Shown in pieces: positions 1-8,547 of a stretch of 64,000 nucleotides of DNA; position 1 is the first letter of the stretch; the number at the start of each line of letters is the position of its first letter. The stretch lies in NCBI GenBank assembly GCA_964418255.1, contig CAYQKV010000008.1, forward strand, positions 30,882 to 94,881, written 5' to 3'. The position numbers and the translations under genes were made by a program. This stretch comes from CAG-1782 sp964418255 (GTDB lineage Bacteria > Bacillota > Clostridia > Christensenellales > DTU072). The notes beneath the pieces were generated by a model that did no database searches, was not told the origin of the DNA, and worked only from the letters and a program-made list of their open reading frames with translations.

Positions 1-720
1 GTCGGAGTACGCCCCGAAAGGATAACATACAGCCGTCCCTTCTCCTTGCGCGAAAGAGACCTTACCGTTAAACGAACTGTCGGTAACGCTTCCCGAAGAA
101 GACGCGCCTATAAGCAGTCCCCGCCCCGTGGAAGAAGTAAAAGACACGTCGCCCGAAAACAGGCAGTTATCCACGGTTCCCGAGTTGATTACGACGAAAG
201 CCGCCTGCGCGGCGGTCGACGTCATAAACGCGGATATATTGCGAAGGGTTCCTCTGTTCGTTCCCGCAACGGCGGAATTACGCACCGCTCCGTACAAAGC
301 TACGTCCTCTATCACGCCGCTACATTCGGAAAACAACGCCCAGGAAGAGGAATTTATACCCGTAAGAGTAAAGTTTTCCGCTTTTCCGTCCGCGCCGAAA
401 ACGCCGAAAAGAGAGGAAGTAAGCCCGTCTATTTTGAAACCGTTACCTTTGAAATTACCGTTGAAATAAGAAAAAACCGTGCCCGAAGGCGCGACGACGT
501 CGCTTAAAAGAAGAACGGTTTTTCCCGTGAAATCGTTTGCCGAAGAAACCATCGCGGAGATTTCCGCCAAATCCTCGGATGAACGCACTTCGAAAACGTC
601 TTCCGCATAATCGAAAGCCGCGCTTTTTTCGTAGGCGACCGCCGTCGCGGCAAAAAATATCGCCGCGAAAAAGAAAATCAGGATTATTAAAGTCGCCTTT
701 CTTTGTGCGCGCTCGCGCAT
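1..720 (-). CDS. Secreted repeat protein, N-terminal part (runs off the left edge)
   Basis: An ATG at 720, with an AAGGAG site at 727-732, opens a frame of 240 codons that reaches base 1 without a stop, so only the N-terminal part is visible. Residues 8-28 are strongly hydrophobic and end near AVAYEKS, which fits a secretion signal or membrane anchor. The rest holds short repeats of the type GTLRNIS, GTVDNCLFSG and GSVTDSSFNG, the rhythm of GLUG-like beta-solenoid surface proteins. The membrane-anchored protein at 9267-11402 has the same kind of repeat. The function is unknown; surface adhesion is a guess from the family type. The frame is well supported, the product name only loosely. Confidence 0.75.
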   Translation of the reverse strand, partial: MRERAQRKATLIILIFFFAAIFFAATAVAYEKSAAFDYAEDVFEVRSSEDLAEISAMVSSANDFTGKTVLLLSDVVAPSGTVFSYFNGNFKGNGFKIDGLTSSLFGVFGADGKAENFTLTGINSSSWALFSECSGVIEDVALYGAVRNSAVAGTNRGTLRNISAFMTSTAAQAAFVVINSGTVDNCLFSGDVSFTSSTGRGLLIGASSSGSVTDSSFNGKVSFAQGEGTAVCYPFGAYSD

Positions 721-751
721 AAAATACTCCTTATGATAATTTTTTTACTGT

Positions 752-781
752 ATTATATCATAAAGAGACGCGCCTTTGCAA
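752..781 (-). promoter_or_regulatory. Probable sigma-A promoter for the gene starting at 720
   Basis: On the minus strand a TATAAT lies at 757-752, with TTGCAA at 781-776 (18-base spacer). The leader of about 25 bases carries the AAGGAG site. The -35 box is weak (4 of 6 consensus bases). Confidence 0.5.
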
Positions 782-882
782 TATCTCCTTCGATTTTTCC
801 CCTGCGTGTTAAGAAAAAATTAAGAGCCGCATAATGCAATTAAATTATCGATTTGATTATTCCGCAAAAACAAACGCAATCC

Positions 883-913
883 GTCCGCTCCGATGTCCTC
901 GGATTAAGCGGAC
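883..913 (-). terminator. Hairpin directly after the flippase-like gene
   Basis: GTCCGCT (883-889) pairs with AGCGGAC (907-913), and CCGA with TCGG inside it. On the minus strand the stem is followed, after a short gap, by the T-rich stretch TTGCGTTTGTTTTT. The T-run is not immediate, so termination may be partial. Confidence 0.5.
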
Positions 914-2152
914 CTATGCCGAACGCTTTATTTTGAAAATTTCTTTTATCGAAACCGTCGCCTGGAAAATAAAACCTATAAACACGGGAATGTAAAAGAC
1001 CGCTATTCTCCAAAAAAGAACCGCCCAGAACAAAAGCCCGCCTTCGATGTGCGCGGCGAATATCGCGTAAAAACTAAGTTCCGCTATTCCCGCGCCGCCC
1101 GGAGTCGGCGCGAAACTCGACGCGTAATTAACAAACAAACACAGAACAAGGGTTTCCCAATATCCTACTTCGGTTACCCCTAATGCCCGCATAACGAAAA
1201 ACGGAACGGAGTTATTGAGAAACATTTCCACGAGCGCGGCAATCGCTACGACAAGAATCGCGCTCTTGTTTACGCTGATGTATTTTATACCCGAAAGAAA
1301 CTTGCTTACGTCTTCGTTTACCTTGCTTTCCGCTTTTTCGCGGTTCTTTACGATTTTGATTTTATAAAGCAATCCGATGACGCCGTTTGAAATTTTTCTC
1401 CCCACTATCGGTTTGAACGCGCATATAAGCATAAACGTAGGGATAACCAACCCGCCGAGCACGCTTATTATCGCGGCGACCATAACGTACACGTTCGTCG
1501 CGATGCCCGAGGACGCGAGAATGGCGATTACCGCGACCGCCACGGTAAAAAATCTTATTATGTGTCTGCTCATCGTCACGGCGCAACTGTCGCCCGAAGA
1601 CAAGCCCGCCTTATGAAGATATAAAATCTGAAAAGGCTCGCCGCCCATCGACCACGGCGTTACCCTGTCGAAATATCTGCCCATAAAAGATACCGAAACG
1701 CACGCGTTCAAAGAACACCGCGTTTTCAGTTTCAGCGTGAGCACTCGGAAAACAACTACGTCGGCTAATACGATTGCGAAAAAAGAAATAACCGCCGCAA
1801 GCGTCCAGAACGGATGCTGTCCGAGCAAAATAAACGCTTCCTTCCCCGACAGCGGGTCGCCCGACCTGTCTTCGAAAAGCGTCATAGCGACGATTACCGC
1901 CGCGCTTATCCCGAGGAAAAAGACGTATCCCAGTATCTTGTTCCTTATCTTTTTCTTTTTTTCCGCGGCTTTGTCCGCCTCGTTTTTCTCTTTCCCGTCG
2001 CTTACGTCCGCCGTCTTTTCGATTCCGTCGCCATTGACCGCGAAATTTTCTTCCGTTTCCGAAATTTTTTCCGTGATTTCGCCCTCTTTCGGGTCGGCGT
2101 AAAGATTATCGGAAAGCCCGCAGTCTGTATTGTTGTGGAAATTTTCGGTCAT
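914..2152 (-). CDS. Flippase-like (LPG synthase transmembrane / UPF0104) membrane protein
   Basis: This 412-residue protein has an acidic, charged cytoplasmic N-terminus of about 70 residues (poor in hydrophobics, rich in Glu, Lys and Asp), then about eight hydrophobic segments. The pattern SFMGRYFDRVTPWSMGGEP near residues 155-175 and the C-terminal APTPGGAGIAELSFY near 350-365 are typical of the lysylphosphatidylglycerol synthase transmembrane region (UPF0104, YbhN-like), found in lipid flippases and glycan-lipid enzymes. No C-terminal aminoacyl-transferase domain follows, so it probably moves or flips a lipid rather than making Lys-PG. The start has no Shine-Dalgarno site and lies 9 bases from a -10 box, so the mRNA is probably leaderless. 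Confidence 0.8.
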   Translation of the reverse strand: MTENFHNNTDCGLSDNLYADPKEGEITEKISETEENFAVNGDGIEKTADVSDGKEKNEADKAAEKKKKIRNKILGYVFFLGISAAVIVAMTLFEDRSGDPLSGKEAFILLGQHPFWTLAAVISFFAIVLADVVVFRVLTLKLKTRCSLNACVSVSFMGRYFDRVTPWSMGGEPFQILYLHKAGLSSGDSCAVTMSRHIIRFFTVAVAVIAILASSGIATNVYVMVAAIISVLGGLVIPTFMLICAFKPIVGRKISNGVIGLLYKIKIVKNREKAESKVNEDVSKFLSGIKYISVNKSAILVVAIAALVEMFLNNSVPFFVMRALGVTEVGYWETLVLCLFVNYASSFAPTPGGAGIAELSFYAIFAAHIEGGLLFWAVLFWRIAVFYIPVFIGFIFQATVSIKEIFKIKRSA

Positions 2153-2161
2153 AGTATTAAG

Positions 2162-2190
2162 ATTATAGACAAATATATAAAAAAAAGCAA
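2162..2190 (-). promoter_or_regulatory. Promoter giving a probably leaderless mRNA
   Basis: On the minus strand TATAAT lies at 2167-2162 and TTGCTT at 2190-2185, with a 17-base spacer. Only 9 bases separate the -10 box from the ATG at 2152, which puts the transcription start within about three bases of the start codon. Confidence 0.6.
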
Positions 2191-2247
2191 CCTTTTATTA
2201 AACGAGAGGAGTGGATATATCGCGTTGCTTTATCCAAAGACCAATCG

Positions 2248-3795
2248 TTATACGTCCGCGTCGCTCAGTACTCCCCGTATGCCGTCCGCCGCCGCGCTGG
2301 TTATTCCGCCCGCGTACCCCGCGCCCTCGCCGAGCGGATAAAGCCCGTTTATTGAAGAAACGCATTTTTCGTCGCGCAAAATTTTTATCGGAGAACTGCT
2401 TCTCGCCTCTATTCCCGTAAGCGCGGCTTGCGGACAATCGAAACCTTTCATTCTTTTTCCCATAAGCGGAATTCCCGCCCGTATCCCGCGAAAGACTTTT
2501 TCCGGCAGACATTCTTCCAGATTTCCGAGAACGAACCCCGTCTCTACGCTCGGTTTTACGGAGGAAAACGCGCTTCCGCTCTTTCCCGAAAGGAAATCTC
2601 CCACGGTCTGCGCTACGGGTTTATAACCGCCCGAAAGAGCGTAAGTTTTTTTCTCGTACTTTGTCTGAAACTCCATTCCCCCGAGCGGGTGTTCGGTCTT
2701 AAAGTCGTCCGCGCCTACGTTTATCAAAAGCGCGGAATTTGAATTTATCCCGTTTCTCGCGTGCTCGCTCATTCCGTTTACGCAGACCGCTCCTTCTTCG
2801 CTCGAAGCGTTTATCACCCTGCCCCCGGGGCACATACAAAAGGTATACATCTTTCCGTACCTTTCCGTATCCACCGCCATTTTGTAGTCGGCGGCGGGCA
2901 AAAACTTTGCCGCTTCTCCGTACTGCGCGCGGTTTATATCTTCACTTAAATGTTCGATTCGTACTCCCATACTGAAAGTTTTGGACGTCATTTTTACACT
3001 TTTTTCATAAAGCATTTCAAATGTATCGCGCGCCGAATGCCCTATGGCGAGATATATTCTGTCGCAAGGGATTTTGCCTTTATCCGTCACTGCGGCGACG
3101 ACGCTCCCCGCCACCGTTTCTATATCGATTAGTTTAGTGCGGAATCGGAATTCTCCCCCGAGAGATATAATTTTCTTTCTGAGATTTTTGATAACTCCGA
3201 CTAAAAGGTCGGTGCCGATATGGGGTTTTGCCGCGTAAGAAATTTCTTCGGGCGCGCCGCAGAGCACGAATTCGTTTATCACTGCTAAGACGTAGTCGTT
3301 GTTTACCCCCGTATTGAGTTTGCCGTCGCTGAACGTCCCCGCGCCGCCTTCGCCGAACTGCACGTTGCTTTCCGTATCGAGTTTTAACGAAGAGATAAAC
3401 TCTTTCGTCTTTTTTATCCTCGTATCCGCGTCGTCGCCGCGTTCGATTACTATCGGGCGCGCCCCGAGATATGCGAGAGTAAGCGCGGCGAACAAACCGC
3501 AAGGTCCGCTGCCGACTACGACGGGGCGACAGGAAAGTTTCCTACCTATTGTCATACGTTCAACCGTCGGTATGTTCATATTGTAATATGATACTTTGTT
3601 ATTTATGTACTTATGTTCGTTCTTCACTTCGACCGCCACGCGGTAAACGTAGCAAATTTTGTCTTTTCGCCTTGCGTCGACGCTCTTTTTCAGAATTAAA
3701 CACTTTTCCACGCTTTTTGCGCCCAGACTCTCTGCGGCAAGTTTTTCCACGGGCGTTACGTCGTCCACCGCCGCGTTAAACGAAAATGTCAGCAT
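2248..3795 (-). CDS. FAD-dependent dehydrogenase of the COG2509 type
   Basis: This 515-residue protein has an N-terminal alpha/beta domain of about 90 residues, then a Rossmann FAD-binding segment (VVVGSGPCGLFAALTLAYLG, about residues 92-111) ending in VIERGDD. Further on are GEGGAGTFSDGKLNTG (about 150) and a C-terminal PLGEGAGYAGGITSAAADG. These are hallmarks of the uncharacterised FAD dehydrogenase family often placed near BaiN/YhiN genes. The substrate is unknown. The start overlaps the upstream oxidoreductase by 7 bases and has a GGGGAGAG ribosome site, so the two are co-translated. Confidence 0.85.
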   Translation of the reverse strand: MLTFSFNAAVDDVTPVEKLAAESLGAKSVEKCLILKKSVDARRKDKICYVYRVAVEVKNEHKYINNKVSYYNMNIPTVERMTIGRKLSCRPVVVGSGPCGLFAALTLAYLGARPIVIERGDDADTRIKKTKEFISSLKLDTESNVQFGEGGAGTFSDGKLNTGVNNDYVLAVINEFVLCGAPEEISYAAKPHIGTDLLVGVIKNLRKKIISLGGEFRFRTKLIDIETVAGSVVAAVTDKGKIPCDRIYLAIGHSARDTFEMLYEKSVKMTSKTFSMGVRIEHLSEDINRAQYGEAAKFLPAADYKMAVDTERYGKMYTFCMCPGGRVINASSEEGAVCVNGMSEHARNGINSNSALLINVGADDFKTEHPLGGMEFQTKYEKKTYALSGGYKPVAQTVGDFLSGKSGSAFSSVKPSVETGFVLGNLEECLPEKVFRGIRAGIPLMGKRMKGFDCPQAALTGIEARSSSPIKILRDEKCVSSINGLYPLGEGAGYAGGITSAAADGIRGVLSDADV

Positions 3796-4889
3796 ACGCT
3801 CTCCCCTACCTTAATTCCGCTTGCGAACGCAAAATGCAGGTTATACCCGCCGCATTCTCCATCGACGTCGAGAACTTCTCCGCAGGCGTACAGCCCCTTT
3901 TTGAGTCTGCTTTGGAAATTTTCGTCGAACTGTCCGACTTCCAACCCGCCGCAAGCGACTTGCGCCTGTTTCATTTCTCCTAAACGAACGTTCTTTATCT
4001 CGAAATTTTTCACCGCCGCGGCTACGCTTATTTTCCTGTCTTTCGCTTGTTTTTCCGCGTTTTGCGCTATCGCTTTCTGTAAAAAACTTTCCGCGCCGTA
4101 TTTTTCGGTGAATTTTTTCACCTCTTCTTCCGTTTTATCGGGCGCGAAATCGACGGAGAGTGAAAAATCCCCGTTTCCCTTCTTTCTCGCGATAAACGCG
4201 GACAGACTCATAGAAACTATTCCGCTCACTCCGCCGTCCCGAAACAGTATTTCTCCCTGCCGTTTAACTATCGGTTTGCCGTTTTCAAACAGTATTACCT
4301 CGCATTTTGCCCTAAGTCCCGACAATCCTTTTATATAGGCAGTATCCGTTTTCAGCGGTACGAGCGACGGAATAAACGGTAAAGTTTTATGCCCGAACTT
4401 TTCGTAGAGAAACGCGCTTTCCGTCCCTTTCGTCGCCGCGCTTCCCGTAGAAAGAAGCACGTTTCTGCCCGTTTTGCCGCAACAGACAAACAAACCGTCT
4501 TTTTCTTCGATTTCTTTTACGAAAGCGCCGGTTTCGCATTCTCCCGTATAATTTTTTCGTAATGCGCCGAGCACGGAAAGCGCGCTTTCCGAATACGGAT
4601 AAATTCTGCCGCCTAACGACTTCGTCGCAAGTCCGAGGGAAGCGAAAAACGCCGCCACGTCGCGTTCGAGCACGCCTTCGGGGACGTTTACGTTGTATTT
4701 ATCCGCGCTTACGTCCGTATTCCCGAGATTGCATTTGCCGTTTCCCGTGACGAGAATTTTTTTGCCTAATTTCTCCTCTTTTTCGAGGATAATCACCTTT
4801 TTCCCTCTTTTAGAAGCGGTTATCGCCGCGGCAAGTCCGCCCGCGCCGCCGCCTATCACTATGAGGTCGTAAATCTTTTTTTCTTCCAT
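3789..4889 (-). CDS. HI0933 / BaiN / YhiN-family NAD(P)/FAD oxidoreductase
   Basis: This is a 366-residue flavoprotein. The N-terminal LIVIGGGAGGLAAAITASKR (about residues 9-28) binds FAD and is followed by LEKEEKLGKKILVTGNGKCN, the family signature with GNGKCN. The C-terminal CGEVLDVDGECGGYNLHFAF is also typical. At 366 residues it is somewhat shorter than the usual 400 or so. Relatives include BaiN of bile-acid-converting clostridia, but bile-acid activity cannot be inferred here. No Shine-Dalgarno site precedes the ATG, and the -10 box lies 7 bases away, so translation is probably leaderless. It is the first gene of a two-gene operon with the COG2509 gene. Confidence 0.88.
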   Translation of the reverse strand: MEEKKIYDLIVIGGGAGGLAAAITASKRGKKVIILEKEEKLGKKILVTGNGKCNLGNTDVSADKYNVNVPEGVLERDVAAFFASLGLATKSLGGRIYPYSESALSVLGALRKNYTGECETGAFVKEIEEKDGLFVCCGKTGRNVLLSTGSAATKGTESAFLYEKFGHKTLPFIPSLVPLKTDTAYIKGLSGLRAKCEVILFENGKPIVKRQGEILFRDGGVSGIVSMSLSAFIARKKGNGDFSLSVDFAPDKTEEEVKKFTEKYGAESFLQKAIAQNAEKQAKDRKISVAAAVKNFEIKNVRLGEMKQAQVACGGLEVGQFDENFQSRLKKGLYACGEVLDVDGECGGYNLHFAFASGIKVGESVC

Positions 4890-4896
4890 AAAGCAA

Positions 4897-4925
4897 AGTA
4901 TACCTTATTTTTCGCCTTTTTGCAA
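4897..4925 (-). promoter_or_regulatory. Promoter of the flavoprotein pair, probably leaderless
   Basis: On the minus strand TATACT lies at 4902-4897 and TTGCAA at 4925-4920, 17 bases apart. The ATG at 4889 is 7 bases from the -10 box, where transcription should begin. Confidence 0.6.
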
Positions 4926-4946
4926 TATAAACGGTAAACGCGCGTT

Positions 4947-5008
4947 CATATTTACAAATGAATATTCTTTCATAACGAAATATTTTCATATAGAAATGTG
5001 TAAATATG
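4947..5008. promoter_or_regulatory. 62-base imperfect palindrome between divergent promoters
   Basis: CATATTTACA (4947-4956) and TGTAAATATG (4999-5008) are perfect inverted repeats of ten bases. Between them the sequence is again roughly self-complementary (GAATATTCTTTC against GAAATATTTTC). It lies between the promoter of the flavoprotein pair and that of the release-factor-like operon, so it could be a shared operator or simply an AT-rich cruciform. Confidence 0.4.
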
Positions 5009-5047
5009 TTTTTAAGAATTTATCGCCCTATTGCGCGCTATAATAAG

Positions 5048-5077
5048 TTGAATTATTCCCATTTAGTATGTTATACT
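5048..5077 (+). promoter_or_regulatory. Probable promoter of the release-factor-like operon
   Basis: TTGAAT (5048-5053) and TATACT (5072-5077) are separated by 18 bases and sit 36 bases upstream of the TTG start at 5114. The leader carries a GGAGG site at 5101-5105. Confidence 0.5.
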
Positions 5078-5113
5078 TAATTTATACGTTAAATTAAAGC
5101 GGAGGAAAGAAAA

Positions 5114-6145
5114 TTGTACGGTATTTTCGACGGGCTTATTTGCGCCGCCGAGAAAGAATTGGAACCGTTCCCGAAAATCGCGGAACTGCTCGAATATCCC
5201 GAAGTACAGGCGGACAAAGGTTACTATCTGTCCGTTCTTTCCGATTTCAACCGTCTGAACGCCCTGAGCGGTAAACTTACCGCTCTTAAAAAACTGCTCG
5301 AAGACGAACGCTCTCTTCGCGAAATGCTCGCAGAAAACGTCTCTTCCGAAGAAAAACTTATCTACGAAGAAGAACTCGCCGCAATAGCCTCGAAAATCGC
5401 GCTCGCGTTTTCCGAACTGTCGGGCGCGCTGAAAACCGAATTCCCATCCCCCGAAGTCGTATGCAAAATTTCCGCCCGCGGCGCTTTGTCATCAAAAACC
5501 GCTCTCGCGTTTTTTGCCGCGACCGAGCGTTTACTTGAAAACAGAGGTTCGAAAATTTCTTCGGTAAAGACCGCCTATGCAAAAAACGGCGAATACGCGA
5601 AGGAAATCTCTTTTACTGCGGACGGGGCGGACGCTTTCGCGGTTCTTTCCGTCCTTTGCGGCGTTCATAAAACTTTCTCTGCGTCCGCCCCCTCGGAAGA
5701 GTTCACACTTTTTTGCGCCGCCGCGCCCGCGCCGAGCGCGCCGCCGTCGGAAAAAGACCTCAAAATCGACCTCTTCCATTCGAGCGGCGCGGGCGGACAG
5801 AATATAAACAAAGTGGAAACCGCCGTCAGAATAACCCATATCCCGACGGGTACGACGGTCACCTGCCAGGACGAACGCTCACAGCTTAAAAACAAACGGC
5901 GCGCGCTTGCGTCTTTAACGGAAAAACTCGCTACCATTCGCGCCGAAGAAGAAAAACGCCGCGTAGAAGAAGATTTCAGACTTCAATCTGCGGATAAACG
6001 CGTCAAAATCGTCTTCGACGTAAGTTGCGGTTCGATGACGGATACCCGCTTACCGGATAAACGCAAATTCGCTTTTCCTCCCGAAGAAGCGGAATTCGAC
6101 GCTTATATAAATCTTTTATGCGCAACCGAGAGGGCAAACAAATGA
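5114..6145 (+). CDS. Peptide chain release factor-like protein with degenerate decoding domain
   Basis: The 343-residue protein starts at a TTG with GGAGG at 5101. Its C-terminal half is clearly class I release factor: SSGAGGQNINK (GGQ at residues 227-229), AVRITHIPTG and CQDERSQLKNK. The GGQ loop places Gln in the peptidyl-transferase centre to hydrolyse peptidyl-tRNA. The N-terminal coiled-coil region is present. The decoding domain is abnormal. Where RF1 has a conserved GVHRVQRVPxT segment followed by an HTSA segment, this protein has GVHKTFSASAPSEEF (about 183-197) and CAAAPAPSAPP, so the PxT tripeptide and the HTSA segment cannot be found. The SPF of RF2 is also missing. The GTGGDEA motif is replaced by ARGALSS. 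I infer a rescue-type or otherwise altered release factor, not the main RF1 or RF2. The gene overlaps the helicase by ATGA. Confidence 0.8.
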   Translation: MYGIFDGLICAAEKELEPFPKIAELLEYPEVQADKGYYLSVLSDFNRLNALSGKLTALKKLLEDERSLREMLAENVSSEEKLIYEEELAAIASKIALAFSELSGALKTEFPSPEVVCKISARGALSSKTALAFFAATERLLENRGSKISSVKTAYAKNGEYAKEISFTADGADAFAVLSVLCGVHKTFSASAPSEEFTLFCAAAPAPSAPPSEKDLKIDLFHSSGAGGQNINKVETAVRITHIPTGTTVTCQDERSQLKNKRRALASLTEKLATIRAEEEKRRVEEDFRLQSADKRVKIVFDVSCGSMTDTRLPDKRKFAFPPEEAEFDAYINLLCATERANK

Positions 6146-8547
6146 AAAACACGAAAAAAATAACCCTCCATACCGACAAAATTTATCTTTCGTGCGACCG
6201 CCGAGTCTATAAAACCGAAAGTTTTATCCGCCTTACGCGAAAAGTTTCGGGCGCGGACGATTTCCTTTCCCTCGTTTCCGAAGGCGTTTTTGCGAATTCG
6301 TTTTCCCCGATAAATCCGTCGAATTCCGTCCTTTGCGAAACCGACGATAAACTTTTCACGCTGTTTTTCAGACAAGGACTGCCGTCCGACGAGCGGATAG
6401 GAAGCCGCGACCTGATTTTTTATAAACTGATTTCAAGAGGTGAAAGCGAAACGGGCGCGGAACGCAACCTCGCCGACTACCTTCTTTCCCACCCTGTTCT
6501 CGCCGTCACGCTGCGGGAAATAGAAGACGATTTTTCCGAACCCGATTTCAACAAACTCTATACCGTCACGGGAAAAGACGGCGTTAATTTCCCGCTTTTA
6601 AGCGAAACGCAGCGAAAAATCGTCGAGACGGAAAACGCAAATATTCTCGTGCAAGGCGTGGCTGGAAGCGGAAAAACAAACGTTTGCATAGAAAAAATCG
6701 TCTACTGCGCCTGCCGAAGATACCGCGGAAAAGTACTCTATACGACGTTTTCCCGAGGTCTTCTCTCCTCGACGAAATCCCGCGTCGAACATTTTCTGCG
6801 CGCCATAGAAAAATTCGTTTCTTCCTACGAAAAAGGAAACGTGGTTTTTCTCGACGAAAATCGCAAACAGGCGGTGGAAAACAAACTCGGCGTAGTCTTC
6901 GACGTCGACGACGACGGAGAAATAGTAAATTCTTTAAGAAATATCGCCTCGTTTTTACGCGAAAAAGTCGATTATAAACTGATTGAAGACCTTTACTCCG
7001 ACCGTTTCGAAGGAAAAAAAGTATCGGGAGAACGCGTTTTTATCGAAGAATATATCGGCGAAGGGAATTCTTTCCGCCTGTCGGGCGCGCTTGAAAAGAT
7101 AAAAAATCTCTCATACGAAATAATCTACAAAGAAATTTACGGTATGATTTTCGGAAAATACGACCCCGAAACTCCGAAAAATATGATGAGCCGCGAAGAA
7201 TACGCCGAGGCGAGAAAGGAAAGTTTTTCCCGCGCCGAATGCGACGTTATTTACACGGTTGCGTCGGATTACGCCGCGTTTCTCGCTAAAAAAGGCTATA
7301 CGGACAACAACGCGATGAGCCGCGAGCTTTTATCTTCGGTTTCCTCTCCCGTTTACTCCGTCGGAATTATCGACGAAACGCAGGATTTTACGCAGGTAAA
7401 TCTCTGTCTTATGAAAAAACTTTGTCTCAAACTCTTCTGCGTAGGAGACGCTTTGCAGATGATTAACCCCGCGTATTTCAGTTTCGGTTACCTCAAAAAA
7501 CTTATGTACGGAGAAGTTACGGGAGTGTCCGAACTCAGACACAACTACCGCAGTTCGGAAAAAATCGAAAAAATCGCGGAAAAACTCGGAGAACTCAACG
7601 TGCGCCGCTTCGGCACGCACAGTTTCGTTCTCAAAGGAGAAAGCGTAAAATCGTCCGAACCCGCCGCGGCGGTCTTCGTAAAGGAAAAAAACTTCGCTTA
7701 CTTTCTAAGCGACAAGAGGTTCAGAAACGCTACGATTATCGTCGCTTCACGCAAGAAAAAGGAAGAACTTCGGAAAAAACTCGACAAAATCGAAATTCTC
7801 ACGGTCGCCGAAGCGAAAGGGCTGGAACGCGACGCGGTAATTCTTTGCGACGTGCTCAGCGACAACATAGACAAGTGGCATTATCTTCGCAATATGACTC
7901 TCAACCGAAAAACCGCCGACGAAAATTCGGTTTTCCGCTATTATTTCAATCTTTTTTACGTCGGAATTTCCCGCGCAAAGCAGTATCTTTTCGTCTCGGA
8001 AAGCGAATATCCCGACATTTTCGACGACTTATTCCGCACCTGTTTCGAGCGTTGCGACAAAAAAACCGCGCTCAGACTTTTGTCGGAAGCGTCGGGTAAA
8101 ACCGAACTTACCGACGACGAACTTATCGACAGAATACGGAAATTCTGCGAACTCGAACAGTACGAAAACGCATTTTTCGCCGCGGAAAAAATCTCCGACG
8201 ACGCTCTCCGCGCCGCGGAAAAAATCCGAATTTCCGTTCACGAGCGTTTCCTCCGCTACGGACGGGAACGGGACGCGGGAATCGAATACTGGAAGAGAGG
8301 TCTGGAAAAAGACGCGCGGGAAACCTTTATCCGTTCGGGCGACGAAGAACTTCTTCCCCTTATGGACGCGTGCTTGGGTAAGAACGACGCTTTAAGCGTG
8401 GACATAGTAAAATTCTACCCTCTCGTTTCGGACAACGACACCGCGAAGCGTCTCATTCTCGAAACGCTTAGAAACGATTATAACGAACTTACGGACGCCC
8501 AAAAGGCGATTAACGATACCCTTAAAGTAAAAAGGAGAAAACAATGA
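6142..8547 (+). CDS. UvrD/Rep-type superfamily 1 helicase-like protein
   Basis: I choose the ATG at 6142 (801 residues). It overlaps the preceding stop as ATGA and follows GAGAGGG by 7 bases; an in-frame ATG at 6118 lacks this context. Visible SF1 motifs are Walker A GVAGSGKT (about residues 172-179), Walker B IIDETQDF (about 408), motif III FCVGDALQMI, motif IV LRHNYRSSEKI, and the C-terminal TVAEAKGLERDAVIL and FYVGISRAKQYLFV. Some 165 residues precede Walker A, and about 165 helical, charged residues follow the last helicase motif; I recognise neither part. Known relatives unwind DNA in repair or in defence. The partners here, a release-factor homologue and a coiled-coil protein, are unusual. 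Confidence 0.85.
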   Translation: MKNTKKITLHTDKIYLSCDRRVYKTESFIRLTRKVSGADDFLSLVSEGVFANSFSPINPSNSVLCETDDKLFTLFFRQGLPSDERIGSRDLIFYKLISRGESETGAERNLADYLLSHPVLAVTLREIEDDFSEPDFNKLYTVTGKDGVNFPLLSETQRKIVETENANILVQGVAGSGKTNVCIEKIVYCACRRYRGKVLYTTFSRGLLSSTKSRVEHFLRAIEKFVSSYEKGNVVFLDENRKQAVENKLGVVFDVDDDGEIVNSLRNIASFLREKVDYKLIEDLYSDRFEGKKVSGERVFIEEYIGEGNSFRLSGALEKIKNLSYEIIYKEIYGMIFGKYDPETPKNMMSREEYAEARKESFSRAECDVIYTVASDYAAFLAKKGYTDNNAMSRELLSSVSSPVYSVGIIDETQDFTQVNLCLMKKLCLKLFCVGDALQMINPAYFSFGYLKKLMYGEVTGVSELRHNYRSSEKIEKIAEKLGELNVRRFGTHSFVLKGESVKSSEPAAAVFVKEKNFAYFLSDKRFRNATIIVASRKKKEELRKKLDKIEILTVAEAKGLERDAVILCDVLSDNIDKWHYLRNMTLNRKTADENSVFRYYFNLFYVGISRAKQYLFVSESEYPDIFDDLFRTCFERCDKKTALRLLSEASGKTELTDDELIDRIRKFCELEQYENAFFAAEKISDDALRAAEKIRISVHERFLRYGRERDAGIEYWKRGLEKDARETFIRSGDEELLPLMDACLGKNDALSVDIVKFYPLVSDNDTAKRLILETLRNDYNELTDAQKAINDTLKVKRRKQ

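Noticed and set aside
6118..6141. Upstream ATG at 6118 as start of the helicase
   Set aside because: The ATG at 6142 overlaps the preceding stop and has GAGAGGG at the right distance.
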